A stretch of DNA of 64,000 nt from Candidatus Pseudomonas phytovorans (GCA_029202525.1 CP119325.1:5802001-5866000); one strand, 5' to 3'. Positions 1 to 8,839 are shown, counted from the stretch's first letter. Notes: generated by a model from the letters alone, not told the origin. Numbers and translations are program-made.

Positions 1-28
1 CACTTGGGAAACTGCGGGGTGGGGTCAC
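1..28 (-). CDS. Possible 5' end of a gene cut by the window edge
   Basis: On the minus strand an AGGAG Shine-Dalgarno-like sequence sits 7 nt before a GTG at 28-26, and the frame stays open to the window edge (V T P P R S F P S). An ATG at 46-44 is in the same frame but has no good ribosome-binding site. Only nine codons are visible, so no function can be given. It could equally be non-coding. Confidence 0.25.
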
Positions 29-112
29 ACCGGATCTCCTGTCCATTGCTGGGGAGATGACAGTTTAACGTCAAGTGCAAGGTTCCGGCATCCCGGGGCT
101 GCTTTGCAGCCC

Positions 113-202
113 ATCGCGACACAAGGCCGCTCCCACAGGGAACGCACCAGTTTGAAGATTGTGGGATCACTGTGGGAGCGGGTTCACCCGCGAAAGGGCC
201 AG
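113..202. repeat. REP pair (BIME-like), variant form
   Basis: Two P. putida-type REP units in opposite orientation. The left unit is the variant in which GCGACACAAGG replaces the usual left half before CCGCTCCCACAGG. The right unit (about 171-202) is an inverted CTGTGGGAGCGGG...CCCGCGAA copy. It lies downstream of the Cys-cluster gene at 223-606. Confidence 0.75.
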
Positions 203-222
203 TGCAGGCGAGCAGAAATGGC

Positions 223-606
223 TCAGGCCACCTCCGCCCCATCATCCGGCCAATGCGGCTCGTTGGCCCCAGGCGGGGTCAGCGGTGGCAGGCCATATGC
301 GGCCCGCGCATCATCACAGCTGGGGTTGTGCACCCCACCCTCCCACGACGCATCGAACTCGCGGCACGGGCTGGAACGGTTGGCATAAATGGTACAAGCC
401 ACCTCTTTACCAATCTCGCCGTCCAGGCTGACACAGCGGCAGGGCTTGGCGTCGGTGCCGATCATTGCAACACGGGTAGGATTGATCTGTACCACCAGAT
501 CGTCCGGCACAACGCCCCCGGCAGACTGGCATTCGCCCCAGAAGAAGGACACACGGAAGAACCCGCAGCAGGCGCCGCAGTCAAGGCAAGGGTTATAGTC
601 GGACAT
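223..606 (-). CDS. YkgJ-family cysteine cluster protein
   Basis: A 127-residue protein of the YkgJ/UPF0153 Cys-cluster family, thought to bind a metal ion (Zn or Fe) through clustered cysteines; the biochemical role is unknown. The N-terminus has the hallmark C-x2-C-x2-CC pattern (CLDCGACC), followed by CRC near residue 57, C-x-I-Y-A-N and SPCREFD around residues 70-85, and a last Cys near residue 97. There is no signal peptide or membrane segment, so it is probably cytoplasmic. It is transcribed in the same direction as the hydrolase-like gene upstream (127-bp gap). A second family member lies at 39007-39741. Confidence 0.8.
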   Translation of the reverse strand: MSDYNPCLDCGACCGFFRVSFFWGECQSAGGVVPDDLVVQINPTRVAMIGTDAKPCRCVSLDGEIGKEVACTIYANRSSPCREFDASWEGGVHNPSCDDARAAYGLPPLTPPGANEPHWPDDGAEVA

Positions 607-733
607 GAGGCCACGGAGGGAAGGTTGTTGTTATCGGGGCTGAGCCCGCGGCGCCATTTTTAATCCAAGCGGGGGCGGCTGGATAGAGGGGTAACGCAAA
701 AATAGTTGCCGCTGATCCGGCCGCCCGTTGCTG

Positions 734-1861
734 TCAGCAAATGGCCTTGTAAGTCGCAGCATCCCAACGCTGAAGGGCAAGGCCTGCGCTCGGGTCATAG
801 TCGCTACCCTGGACCTTGCTGAATTGAGTGCGGTCTTCACCACAGTGCACCAGTCGGTCGTGCTGTTCACCTTCGGTCAACAAGGTGTAGGACTCACTGC
901 GCATGGCCTGGTATTGCTTGTCAGCACCCGCCATGAGCTGGTGATACTTCATCAATTGGCTGTCGCCCAAGGTCAGGCGCTTGTCCAGTTTTACGCCCCA
1001 ACGTGTAAGGCACACTTCGGCAAAATGGCGAACGATCAGCCCCGGCTCAACCAACACCTTGCCGTCGCCTGCACCATCGGCCGAGGCATTCCCCACCAAG
1101 GTGGCATGCCGGCCAGGCATCGGGTAGACGCATATCCGCGTATTTTTTGCGACTGAAGGGATCACACAGGCAAAACCTTTTGAACGCTCGTCCCGCGAGT
1201 AGAAGCCGACGTATTCCTTGACGTTATCAGACAATGTCACACGTTCGGTTTGCACATTGCCTACCCCTGGCACCGGGTCGATGGCAAATATGTTCACCGG
1301 TATCCCCCGTAATACCGGGTCTTGCGCCATGGCATTGGCCAGCATGTGGCAACTGATGCCTCCCCTGCTCCAACCGATCAGGTTGACCTGGGTGGGCAGA
1401 CGCGGCTTGCGGAACATGCTGATGATGCGCTCTTGCAACTCCTGTGGGGTGGGGTGGCGCTCACCGTAGTTGTAGGTACGCCAGAACCAGGAAGCAGCGG
1501 AGGATGCATCCGGAATGGGTACGCCAGCCTCTTTCAGCCGTTGATATTCTGCTTCGCTCAACTCGGTGCGTTGCCAGCTGCTTTCGCCTTTGATCACCTG
1601 CAGCACATGGTTGATGTTTTCTTCCCAGCCGCGGCCGAACAACTGACCGGTCCAGTTGAAGTAGCCGCCGGGTTCGACGAACAGGTTGTCGTCTTGCAGG
1701 TTGCCGCTACCGGGGCCATCGACAGCTATCCAGTGGGCAAACTCGCGGCCCTGGTCATTGCTGGCCAGGGTCGAGACCAGTTCGCCATTCCAGAAATTGG
1801 GGTTGGCATCGTCGAAGCGGTGGGAGCCGGTGCCGCAGAAATAGGCGGTGAAGACACTCAT
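734..1861 (-). CDS. Alpha/beta-hydrolase-like protein, DUF2235/Tle-like features
   Basis: A 375-residue protein with no signal peptide. It begins with a strand ending in FCGTGSHRFDDAN, like the F-x-GTG-N start of DUF2235-type hydrolases. In the middle, NLIGWSRGG is a G-x-S-x-G nucleophile elbow, followed about 30 residues later by FAIDPVPGVGN, a plausible catalytic Asp strand. A later His (PGRHATLV or LIVRHFAEV) could complete a triad. DUF2235 proteins include type VI lipase effectors (Tle), so a phospholipase or toxin role is possible. No VgrG, Hcp, PAAR or obvious immunity gene lies beside it. Its neighbours are a Cys-cluster gene downstream and alaC upstream. Fold confidence is moderate; function is inferred. 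Confidence 0.55.
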   Translation of the reverse strand: MSVFTAYFCGTGSHRFDDANPNFWNGELVSTLASNDQGREFAHWIAVDGPGSGNLQDDNLFVEPGGYFNWTGQLFGRGWEENINHVLQVIKGESSWQRTELSEAEYQRLKEAGVPIPDASSAASWFWRTYNYGERHPTPQELQERIISMFRKPRLPTQVNLIGWSRGGISCHMLANAMAQDPVLRGIPVNIFAIDPVPGVGNVQTERVTLSDNVKEYVGFYSRDERSKGFACVIPSVAKNTRICVYPMPGRHATLVGNASADGAGDGKVLVEPGLIVRHFAEVCLTRWGVKLDKRLTLGDSQLMKYHQLMAGADKQYQAMRSESYTLLTEGEQHDRLVHCGEDRTQFSKVQGSDYDPSAGLALQRWDAATYKAIC

Positions 1862-1949
1862 GGTGGATCTCGTTTGGTGAGAAATGAGTGCTGAAGGTAG
1901 GTCGGCAGATCGGGGGAATGCAGGCGGAAATGTCGCCTCTGAGTCCGTC

Positions 1950-1968
1950 GGGGCTGCTTTGCAGCCCC
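1950..1968 (-). terminator. Stem-loop after alaC
   Basis: A perfect 8-bp GGGGCTGC/GCAGCCCC stem with a 3-nt loop begins 7 nt after the alaC stop. No U-tract follows on the minus strand, so it may be a weak terminator or 3'-end stabiliser. The same GGGCTGCTTTGCAGCCC hairpin occurs inside local REP variants (for example near 37525 and 37565), so it may be a REP remnant. Confidence 0.4.
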
Positions 1969-1975
1969 AACAGGC

Positions 1976-3184
1976 TTAATTGCGAGCCAGGCCGTCAGCC
2001 CGGAACATCTGGCGGATGCCGCGAATGGCCTGGCGAATGCGGTCCTGGTTCTCGATCAGGGCAAAGCGTACATGATCATCACCATATTCGCCGAAACCGA
2101 TCCCTGGCGACACGCAAACCTTGGCCTCGGCCAGCAGTTTCTTGGAAAACTCCAGCGAGCCCATGTGCGCATACTGGTCAGGGATTTTTGCCCACACGTA
2201 CATCGACGCCTTGGGGTTCTCGACCATCCAGCCCAGTTCATGCAGCCCCTTCACCAGCAGGTTGCGACGCTGGCGGTACTGCTCGGCAATATCGCGCACG
2301 CACTGCTGGTCGCCTTCCAGCGCAGCAATGGCCGCAACCTGCAGCGGCGTGAACGTACCGTAGTCGTGGTAGCTCTTGATCCGCGCCAGGGCATTGACCA
2401 GTTCGGGGTTACCGACCATGAAGCCGATTCGCCAGCCCGCCATGTTGTAGCTCTTGGACAGGGTGAAGAACTCCACCGCAATGTCCTTGGCGCCAGGCAC
2501 TTGCATGATCGACGGGGCTTTCCAGCCGTCGTAGACGATGTCGGCGTAGGCCAGGTCATGCACCACCAGCACGTCGTACTGCTTGGCCAGGGCTACCACG
2601 CGCTCGAAGAAGTCTAGTTCAACGCACTGGGCGGTAGGGTTGGACGGGAAGCCGAGGATCATCATCTTCGGCTTGGGGATCGACTCGCGGATAGCCCGTT
2701 CAAGCTCGTTGAAGAAGTCCACACCCGGCACCAGCGGCACCGAACGCACCTGGGCACCGGCGATGACCGCACCGTAGATATGGATCGGATAGCTGGGGTT
2801 GGGCACCAGCACCGTGTCGCCCTGGTCGAGCGTGGCCAGCATCAGATGTGCCAGGCCTTCTTTGGAGCCGATGGTGACGATGGCTTCGCTTTCCGGGTCG
2901 ATGTCGACCTCGTAGCGTTCCTTGTACCAGTTGGAAATGGCCCGGCGCAGGCGCGGGATGCCGCGCGAGGTGGAATAGCCGTGGGTGTCTTCACGCTGGG
3001 CGACCTGCACCAGCTTCTCGACAATGTGCGGCGGAGTGGCACCGTCGGGGTTGCCCATGCTCAGGTCAATGATGTCCTCGCCACGGCGGCGGGCAGCCAT
3101 CTTGAGCTCGGCAGTGATGTTGAAGACGTAAGGGGGGAGACGATCGATGCGCGCAAAGCGGCGCGGCGAACCTGGGTTGGCCAT
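1976..3184 (-). CDS. alaC: Alanine transaminase AlaC (PLP aminotransferase)
   Basis: A 402-residue class I/II aminotransferase of the AlaC/YfdZ type, which makes alanine from pyruvate with glutamate as amino donor. The family has been mislabelled as aspartate or LL-DAP aminotransferase. It starts with the family-typical RFARIDRLPPYVFNITAELK. PLP-binding features are MGNPDG, the substrate/PLP loop NPSYPIH, FPSNPTAQ, VVHDLAYADI, and the Schiff-base lysine in TLSKSYNMAGWRIGF. An AGAGG Shine-Dalgarno precedes the ATG closely. It is a single-gene unit with a candidate promoter at 3255-3284. Cytoplasmic. Confidence 0.9.
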   Translation of the reverse strand: MANPGSPRRFARIDRLPPYVFNITAELKMAARRRGEDIIDLSMGNPDGATPPHIVEKLVQVAQREDTHGYSTSRGIPRLRRAISNWYKERYEVDIDPESEAIVTIGSKEGLAHLMLATLDQGDTVLVPNPSYPIHIYGAVIAGAQVRSVPLVPGVDFFNELERAIRESIPKPKMMILGFPSNPTAQCVELDFFERVVALAKQYDVLVVHDLAYADIVYDGWKAPSIMQVPGAKDIAVEFFTLSKSYNMAGWRIGFMVGNPELVNALARIKSYHDYGTFTPLQVAAIAALEGDQQCVRDIAEQYRQRRNLLVKGLHELGWMVENPKASMYVWAKIPDQYAHMGSLEFSKKLLAEAKVCVSPGIGFGEYGDDHVRFALIENQDRIRQAIRGIRQMFRADGLARN

Positions 3185-3254
3185 GGTTACCTCTGAGGAC
3201 GTAAGCGCCCGGAACCGTCCGAGCGACGCTGGCCGATGTGGCGGCCTGAGGCAG

Positions 3255-3284
3255 AAGATAGTGCCGAAACAGGATGCCTGTAAA
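3255..3284 (-). promoter_or_regulatory. Candidate sigma70 promoter of alaC
   Basis: On the minus strand TTTACA (3284-3279) and TATCTT (3260-3255) are 18 nt apart, giving a leader of about 60 nt before the alaC ATG. The rest of the 336-bp gap 3185-3520 holds an AT-rich tract (about 3290-3350), a REP pair and the cyoE terminator; no gene is visible. Confidence 0.4.
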
Positions 3285-3356
3285 GGACAATTTCCTGTTT
3301 TATTATATTTTTTCAGATGTATTTTTTGGAAATCTGAGATTTATGTTCCTTGTACT

Positions 3357-3455
3357 GGCCTCTTCGCGGGCTCGCCCGCTCCCACAGGGTCCTCCACAGG
3401 CCCTGAGACTTGCGCTGTACCTGTGGGAGCGGGCAAGCCCGCGAAGAGGCCGGCA
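3357..3455. repeat. REP pair (BIME-like)
   Basis: A forward unit at 3357-3389 (GGCCTCTTCGCGGG...CCCGCTCCCACAGGG) and an inverted unit at 3421-3455 are separated by about 30 nt. The pair sits between the 3' end of the cyo operon and the 5' side of alaC. Confidence 0.9.
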
Positions 3456-3470
3456 CAGGAAAACACCCAT

Positions 3471-3501
3471 AAAAAAACCCCGGCACAATGGCCGGGGTTT
3501 T
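3471..3501 (-). terminator. Rho-independent terminator of the cyo operon
   Basis: On the minus strand AAACCCCGGC pairs with GCCGGGGTTT around a 6-nt loop, and a run of seven T follows. It lies about 20 nt after the cyoE stop and so ends the cyoABCDE transcript. Confidence 0.85.
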
Positions 3502-3520
3502 CATGAAGCAGGCAGCAGTT

Positions 3521-4408
3521 TCAGCGTGCGTAGGTCATCAGCACGTCCGCAGCCGTCTGGCTGTCCACACCCATCATCACGCTCAGGGCGGTAACGGTGA
3601 GGATGGAGAAGCCGAACACCTTGCGCGCCCACTTGCTGTCGTCTTCAGCCTTGTAGCCACCCCAGGCCATGTACAGCCAGTACAGGCCCATGGCAGCTGC
3701 CACGGCCAGGTAGCCGAGGCCGGCGTAACCGCCGAGGGTCAGCATCAAGGTGGCGAGCACGAAAGCCAGCACGTACAGCACGATCTGCTTCTTCGCCGCG
3801 AGGATGCCGCGCGCCACCGGCAGGACCGGGATGTTGGCAGCGCTGTAATCCTTGAAGCGGAAGATGGCAATGGCAAAGCTGTGCGGCATCTGCCACAGGC
3901 TGAACATTACCAGCAGGGTCACAGCAGCCAGGTCGAAGCTGTTGCTGACGGCGCAGTAGCCGATCACCGGAGGCATGGCACCGGACAGGCTGCCGACCAA
4001 GGTGCCGTGCACCGATTTACGCTTCAGCCACAGGCTGTAGAAACCGACGTAGACGACGAAGCCAATCAGGGCGCAGAACGCCGACAGCGGGTTGGCCTGG
4101 ACATACAGCAGGCTGAAACCCGCCACCCCGAGCAGGGTGGCGTAGATCAGCGCGAGGGGCAGCGACATGCCGCCCTGCACCATGACGCGGTTCTTGGTGC
4201 GCTCCATCTTGTGGTCGATGTCACGGTCGATGCAATTGTTGAACACGCATCCGGACGCAACCACCAGCGAAGTACCGATCACCACCGCCAGGAACAGGGC
4301 GAAATCCACATGGCCCTTCGAGGCAAGGAAGAAACCGCCTGCCACGGAAAGCACGTTACCGAAAATGATCCCCGGTTTGGTGATTTGGATAAAGTGCTTA
4401 ACGGACAT
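3521..4408 (-). CDS. cyoE: Protoheme IX farnesyltransferase (heme O synthase) CyoE
   Basis: A 295-residue polytopic UbiA-type prenyltransferase that adds a farnesyl group to heme B to make heme O, the high-spin heme of cytochrome bo3. The Asp-rich prenyl-diphosphate/Mg motif N-x3-D-x3-D is seen as [18 protein letters not shown], and the second loop has [16 protein letters not shown]. About nine hydrophobic segments are visible, so it is an inner-membrane protein. It is the last gene of cyoABCDE, 11 nt after cyoD, and is followed by the operon terminator. Length and start ([18 protein letters not shown]) match the family. Confidence 0.95.
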
Positions 4409-4419
4409 GCAGTCTTACC

Positions 4420-4752
4420 TCACTTGGCCATCATTTCGACGTGGATGTTGAACATGATCCACAGCGACAGGCCGACCAGCAGTGCAATTACCATGACGGT
4501 GAACAGGAACGTCGACACGTTGTTGCGTTGCTCTTTCGAGCGGTCCATGTGCAGGAAGTACACCAGGTGAACAACTACCTGGATCACGGCCATGGCAACA
4601 ATGATCAGAACGGTCAGGTTCTTCGGCAAGCTGGCAGTCATTGCCAGGGCAAACGGGATCGCGGTCAGGATGATCGACAGTACAAAGCCGATCATGTACG
4701 ACTTGACGCTACCGTGATTACCTTCGTGATGAGTGTCGTGTGCGTTAGCCAT
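4420..4752 (-). CDS. cyoD: Cytochrome bo3 quinol oxidase subunit IV, CyoD
   Basis: A 110-residue small subunit with three predicted transmembrane helices after a His-rich cytoplasmic start (ANAHDTHHEGNHGSVKSY). In the E. coli enzyme subunit IV supports assembly and CuB binding. It includes the conserved YFLHMD segment before helix 3. Its ATG overlaps the cyoC stop in a TAATG arrangement, indicating translational coupling. Fourth gene of the operon. Confidence 0.95.
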   Translation of the reverse strand: MANAHDTHHEGNHGSVKSYMIGFVLSIILTAIPFALAMTASLPKNLTVLIIVAMAVIQVVVHLVYFLHMDRSKEQRNNVSTFLFTVMVIALLVGLSLWIMFNIHVEMMAK

Positions 4753-5375
4753 TACAGAACCCCCAGCAGGTAAACGACGGTGAATACGCAGATCCAGACC
4801 ACGTCCAGGAAGTGCCAGAACAGGCTCAGGCAGCTCATGCGGGTCTTGGCGGTCGGCGTGATGCCGTGCTTGTTGATCTGGTACATCATGATTGCCATCC
4901 AGATCAGACCGGCAGTCACGTGCAGGCCGTGGGTACCTACCAGGGCGAAGAACGCCGACAGGAAGCCACTGCGCTGCGGGCCGAAGCCCTCGCTGATCAG
5001 GTGATGGAATTCATAGATTTCCATCGCGATGAAGCCGGCACCGAACAGGAAGGTCACAGCCAACCAGCCCAGCACGCCCGCTTTCTTGCCGTCGAACATC
5101 TTCAGCATGGCGAAGCCGAAGGTGATCGAGGACAGCAGCAGGAACAGCGTTTCAACAGCTACGAAATCGAGCTGGAAGATGTCATGACCCGACGGGCCGC
5201 CGGCAAAACTGCCGGACAGCACCGCGTAGGTAGCGAAGAGCGACGCAAACAGGATGCAGTCGGTCATCAGGTACAGCCAGAAACCGAGTACGGTCATCTG
5301 GCCCGAGTCGTGGTGGTGATCGTCATGCCCATGGTCATGACCATGAGCTGCACCGTGGATTACTTGACTGGACAT
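4752..5375 (-). CDS. cyoC: Cytochrome bo3 quinol oxidase subunit III, CyoC
   Basis: A 207-residue subunit III with five predicted membrane helices, as in quinol oxidases of the heme-copper family. The first 30 residues are very rich in His and Asp (HGAAHGHDHGHDDHHHDSG). Conserved features include the LFASLFATYAVL helix, the AMEIYEFHHL segment and the C-terminal FWHFLDVVWICVFTVVYL helix. It starts 3 nt after the cyoB stop. Confidence 0.95.
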   Translation of the reverse strand: MSSQVIHGAAHGHDHGHDDHHHDSGQMTVLGFWLYLMTDCILFASLFATYAVLSGSFAGGPSGHDIFQLDFVAVETLFLLLSSITFGFAMLKMFDGKKAGVLGWLAVTFLFGAGFIAMEIYEFHHLISEGFGPQRSGFLSAFFALVGTHGLHVTAGLIWMAIMMYQINKHGITPTAKTRMSCLSLFWHFLDVVWICVFTVVYLLGVL

Positions 5376-5378
5376 TGA

Positions 5379-7397
5379 TTACACCCGCTCAAACGATTCG
5401 ACACGTGCGCCGGCAGGCAGAACACCTGCTTGGGCCAGCGCTTTCATGCGCTCGCCTTCGATGCGCGCCACTTCTTCGGCCGGAACCATGAAGCCCTGGT
5501 CGTCACGTGCAGCGTGGCGAACGAAGACTGCGATGGTTGCCAACAGGCTCGCGCCCACCAGCCACCAGATGTGCCAGATGAAGGCGAAGCCGAACACGGT
5601 CAGGAACAGACCCATGAACAGACCGGTGGAGGTGTTGCTCGGCATGTGGATCGCTTCGTACTTGGCCGGAACCTTGTACGCAACGCCGGCTTCCTTGGCT
5701 TCGTGCCAGGCGTCCAGGCCAACTTTCTCAGGCATGTGAGCGAAGTTGTAGAACGGTGGTGGCGACGAAGTGGACCACTCGATGGTACGGCCGCCCCATG
5801 GGTCGCCAGTGACGTCCATGTTGTCTTTGCGGTCGCGAACCGAAACGAAGATCTGGATCAGCTGGCAAGCGATACCGAACAGGATCAGCACGGCGCCGGC
5901 TACCGCTACCCACAGGTAGGGTTCCCACAGTGGGTTGTCGGAGTGGTTCAGACGACGGGTCATGCCCATGAAGCCCAGGGCGTACAGCGGCATGAACGCA
6001 ACGTAGAAGCCCGAGATCCAGAACCAGAAGGCAGCTTTGCCCCACTTCTCGTTCAGGGTGAAACCGAAGGCTTTCGGGAACCAGAAGGCGAAACCGGCGA
6101 TGTAGCCGAATACCGCGCCACCGATGATCACGTTGTGGAAGTGCGCAATTACGAACAGGCTGTTGTGCAGAACGAAGTCAGCACCTGGAACGGCCAGCAG
6201 TACGCCGGTCATGCCACCGATGGAGAAGGTGACCATGAAGCCCAGGGTCCAGAGCATCGGTGCGGTGAAGCGCACACGGCCTTGGTACATGGTGAACAGC
6301 CAGTTGAACAGCTTCACACCGGTCGGGATGGAGATCAGCATCGTCGCCAGGCCGAAGAAGGTGTTGACGCTGGCGCCGGCACCCATGGTGAAGAAGTGGT
6401 GCAGCCATACCGCAAAGCCGAGGATGGCGATCGCACCCGATGCGTAGATCATCGAATGGTGGCCGAACAGGCGTTTGCCAGAGAACGTCGAGGTCACTTC
6501 CGAGAACACGCCGAAGGCCGGCAGAATCAGAATGTAAACCTCAGGGTGACCCCACGCCCAGAACAGGTTGACGTACATCATCGGGTTCCCACCAAGCTCG
6601 TTGGTGAAAATGTGGAAGTCCAGATAACGGTCAACAGTCAGCAGCGCGAGTGCGGCAGTCAGGATCGGGAACGAAGCAACGATCAGAACGTTGGCCCAGG
6701 TGCAGGTCCAGGTGAAGATCGGCATGTCCATCAGCTTCATGCCAGGTGCGCGCATCTTCATCACGGTGACGAGGAAGTTCACACCGGTAAGCGTCGTACC
6801 CAGTCCGGATAGCTGTAGCGCCCAGATGTAGTAGTCGACACCCACCCCAGGGCTGTACTGAATGCCCGCGAGCGGCGGATAGGCAACCCAGCCGGTCTTG
6901 GCGAATTCACCAACGCCCAGCGAGATGTTGACCAGCAGCACGCCTGCCAGCAGCAGGTAGAAGCTCAGGGAGTTCAGGAACGGGAAGGCAACGTCACGTG
7001 CACCGATCTGCAGAGGAACCGCAAGGTTCATCAGGCCGGTGAAGAACGGCATCGCCATGAAGATGATCATGATCACACCGTGAGCGGTGAAGATCTGGTC
7101 ATAGTGTTCAGGCGGCAGGTAGCCTTCGGAGCCACCGGTAGCGGCAGCCAGCTGGGTACGCATCATGATGGCGTCGGCAAAGCCGCGCAGCAACATGACC
7201 ATCGCGACGATGATGTACATCACGCCGATCTTTTTGTGGTCGACAGTAGTCAGCCACTCGCTCCACAAGTAGGTCCACTTGCGGAAATAGGTGATAAGAC
7301 CGACGACAGCGATACCGCCGAGCGCGATCATGGCAAGCGTCACCATGACTATCGGCTCGTGATAGGGTATCGCCTCCAGGCTTAGTTTACCGAACAT
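5379..7397 (-). CDS. cyoB: Cytochrome bo3 quinol oxidase subunit I, CyoB
   Basis: The 672-residue catalytic subunit: oxidises ubiquinol, reduces O2 to water and pumps protons. Quinol-site and heme residues fall at the same numbers as in E. coli CyoB: R71 and D75 in RGFAD, H98 and Q101 in HYDQ, and the low-spin heme ligand H106 in AHGVIM. The binuclear centre is marked by WGHPEVYILILP (CuB His and cross-linked Tyr), the HHFFTMG pair, and VIAHFHNVIIGG (heme and CuB ligands). About 15 transmembrane helices are expected. It starts 3 nt after cyoA with an AGGAG Shine-Dalgarno. Confidence 0.97.
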   Translation of the reverse strand: MFGKLSLEAIPYHEPIVMVTLAMIALGGIAVVGLITYFRKWTYLWSEWLTTVDHKKIGVMYIIVAMVMLLRGFADAIMMRTQLAAATGGSEGYLPPEHYDQIFTAHGVIMIIFMAMPFFTGLMNLAVPLQIGARDVAFPFLNSLSFYLLLAGVLLVNISLGVGEFAKTGWVAYPPLAGIQYSPGVGVDYYIWALQLSGLGTTLTGVNFLVTVMKMRAPGMKLMDMPIFTWTCTWANVLIVASFPILTAALALLTVDRYLDFHIFTNELGGNPMMYVNLFWAWGHPEVYILILPAFGVFSEVTSTFSGKRLFGHHSMIYASGAIAILGFAVWLHHFFTMGAGASVNTFFGLATMLISIPTGVKLFNWLFTMYQGRVRFTAPMLWTLGFMVTFSIGGMTGVLLAVPGADFVLHNSLFVIAHFHNVIIGGAVFGYIAGFAFWFPKAFGFTLNEKWGKAAFWFWISGFYVAFMPLYALGFMGMTRRLNHSDNPLWEPYLWVAVAGAVLILFGIACQLIQIFVSVRDRKDNMDVTGDPWGGRTIEWSTSSPPPFYNFAHMPEKVGLDAWHEAKEAGVAYKVPAKYEAIHMPSNTSTGLFMGLFLTVFGFAFIWHIWWLVGASLLATIAVFVRHAARDDQGFMVPAEEVARIEGERMKALAQAGVLPAGARVESFERV

Positions 7398-7400
7398 CTC

Positions 7401-8345
7401 TTACTCCTCTGCACCGGCAGCTGGTTGCATACTCGTTTCCACACCCTTGGTAGTGGCCAGATCTTTGCTGCCTGCTTCTTCGTGGACCGGCTTGCCGCGG
7501 TTCATGCCTTCGTACTTGTCGACGATGGTCTGGAACAGCTCCGCTGGCGCCTCGCTGTACAGCGCGACTGGGACGTATTCGCTAGGCTTGACCAGAGCTT
7601 CATACTCGGCCTTGTCCAGCTTCAGTGGCGACTGCTTGACCTCGGCGACCCATGCATCGAAGTCGGCCTGGGAAGTGGCAGTAGCCTTGAATTTCATGCC
7701 GGTGAAACCAGCACCGCTGTAGTTGGCGCTGATACCGTCAAACACACCGTTCTCGTTGGCGATCAGGTGCAGTTTGGTGGTCATGCCGGCCATGGCGTAG
7801 ATCTGGCCACCCAGGCCCGGGATGAAGAACGAGTTCATCACGGCGTCGGAGGTGACGCGGAAGTTGATCGGGGTGTTAGCCGGGAAGTTGATCTTGTTGA
7901 CCGTAGCGATGCCCTGCTCCGGGTAGATGAACAGCCACTTCCAGTCCAGTGCGACCACGTCGATCTGAATCGGCTTCACGTCCGAATCCAGCGGACGGTA
8001 TGGGTCCAGCTTGTGGGTGGACTTGTAGGTGACATAACCCAGGGCGATGATGATCAGGATCGGGATGATCCACACCGCAGCCTCGATCTTGGTCGAGTGC
8101 GACCAGTCAGGGGTGTAGGTGGCTGCCTTGTTGGAAGCACGGTACTTCCAGGCGAACGCCAAGGTCATGATGATGACGGGAATCACCACCAGCAGCATGA
8201 GGCCGGTTGCGATCAGGATCAGGTTCTTTTGCTCAATGCCGACCTGGCCCTTCGGGTCGAGCAGGGTCCAGTTGCACCCACTGAGTAAAAGCATGCCTAA
8301 AACGGGCAATATGCCAAACAGTCTGGGGTAACGCTTTTTACTCAT
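7401..8345 (-). CDS. cyoA: Cytochrome bo3 quinol oxidase subunit II, CyoA
   Basis: A 314-residue subunit II. It carries a lipoprotein signal peptide with lipobox LLSGC (lipidated Cys about residue 24), two transmembrane helices (roughly 40-65 and 85-105), and a periplasmic cupredoxin domain. The CuA-binding Cys motif of cytochrome c oxidases is absent: the equivalent segment reads ISANYSGAGFTGM, as expected for a quinol oxidase. VVALDWKWLFIYPEQGIATVN is the conserved subunit II strand. It is the first gene of the operon. The Shine-Dalgarno is AGAGGT. The 559-bp upstream gap holds a candidate promoter and an ANR box. Confidence 0.96.
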   Translation of the reverse strand: MSKKRYPRLFGILPVLGMLLLSGCNWTLLDPKGQVGIEQKNLILIATGLMLLVVIPVIIMTLAFAWKYRASNKAATYTPDWSHSTKIEAAVWIIPILIIIALGYVTYKSTHKLDPYRPLDSDVKPIQIDVVALDWKWLFIYPEQGIATVNKINFPANTPINFRVTSDAVMNSFFIPGLGGQIYAMAGMTTKLHLIANENGVFDGISANYSGAGFTGMKFKATATSQADFDAWVAEVKQSPLKLDKAEYEALVKPSEYVPVALYSEAPAELFQTIVDKYEGMNRGKPVHEEAGSKDLATTKGVETSMQPAAGAEE

Positions 8346-8673
8346 CTCACGACCTCTAGATCAGCTTGCTTCAATGCAATTTGTGTTTTGGTAGCCAACA
8401 CTTCGTCCTGCCAAGTGAGGCATTTTGCGCCCGTACTCGCTCCCGCCTGGGGTCCGACTGCAGGACCTTGGCTTCAAACGTGTCAGCGGTGCTTATGGTT
8501 TCGTAGGCAACAGGCCTGTACTTCAGACCAAGTCCATTTGGTGCGGGAAAACGCGGAGGGGTGTCCGCCCGGTATCGCCGTTGGGCGAAACTTGACGAAG
8601 TCAGCAAAAAGGAGCGCTGGGGCTTCCTTCAATCCTGCGACTCGCAAGCAGTGCCGAACGGAAATTGGGGGCG

Positions 8674-8679
8674 ATTGTA
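8674..8679 (-). promoter_or_regulatory. Candidate -10 element of the cyo promoter
   Basis: TACAAT on the minus strand (8679-8674) is a good sigma70 -10 box, but no strong -35 is seen at 16-18 nt. It would give a leader of about 320 nt before cyoA. Within 8346-8904 I see no credible gene; the reading frame at 8371-8607 has no recognisable features. Confidence 0.3.
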
Positions 8680-8825
8680 GTGAGGTCGCCAACCCTTGAC
8701 TATGACTTATTGAGCAACAGTCTTTTACAGAATGCGTAACAATGCAGCCCGATTATTCAACTTCGCGACAGTTTGTCGCACCCCGTCTGGTAGACCTCAA
8801 AGCCGCATACTGCAAGGCTTTGTGG

Positions 8826-8839
8826 TTGATCTGGATCAA
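8826..8839. promoter_or_regulatory. Perfect ANR/FNR box upstream of the cyo operon
   Basis: TTGATCTGGATCAA matches the FNR/ANR consensus TTGAT-N4-ATCAA exactly. It lies between dsbB (whose 3' end is 66 nt away) and cyoA, so cyo is the only gene it can precede. In P. putida the oxygen sensor ANR is known to adjust the balance of terminal oxidases, including Cyo. The site is about 480 bp from the cyoA start, so the promoter either lies far upstream or is controlled at a distance. Confidence 0.7.

Noticed and set aside
8371..8607. 78-codon frame between cyoA and dsbB on the minus strand
   Set aside because: No ribosome-binding site, motif or membrane segment is seen; the region fits a leader with promoter elements better.
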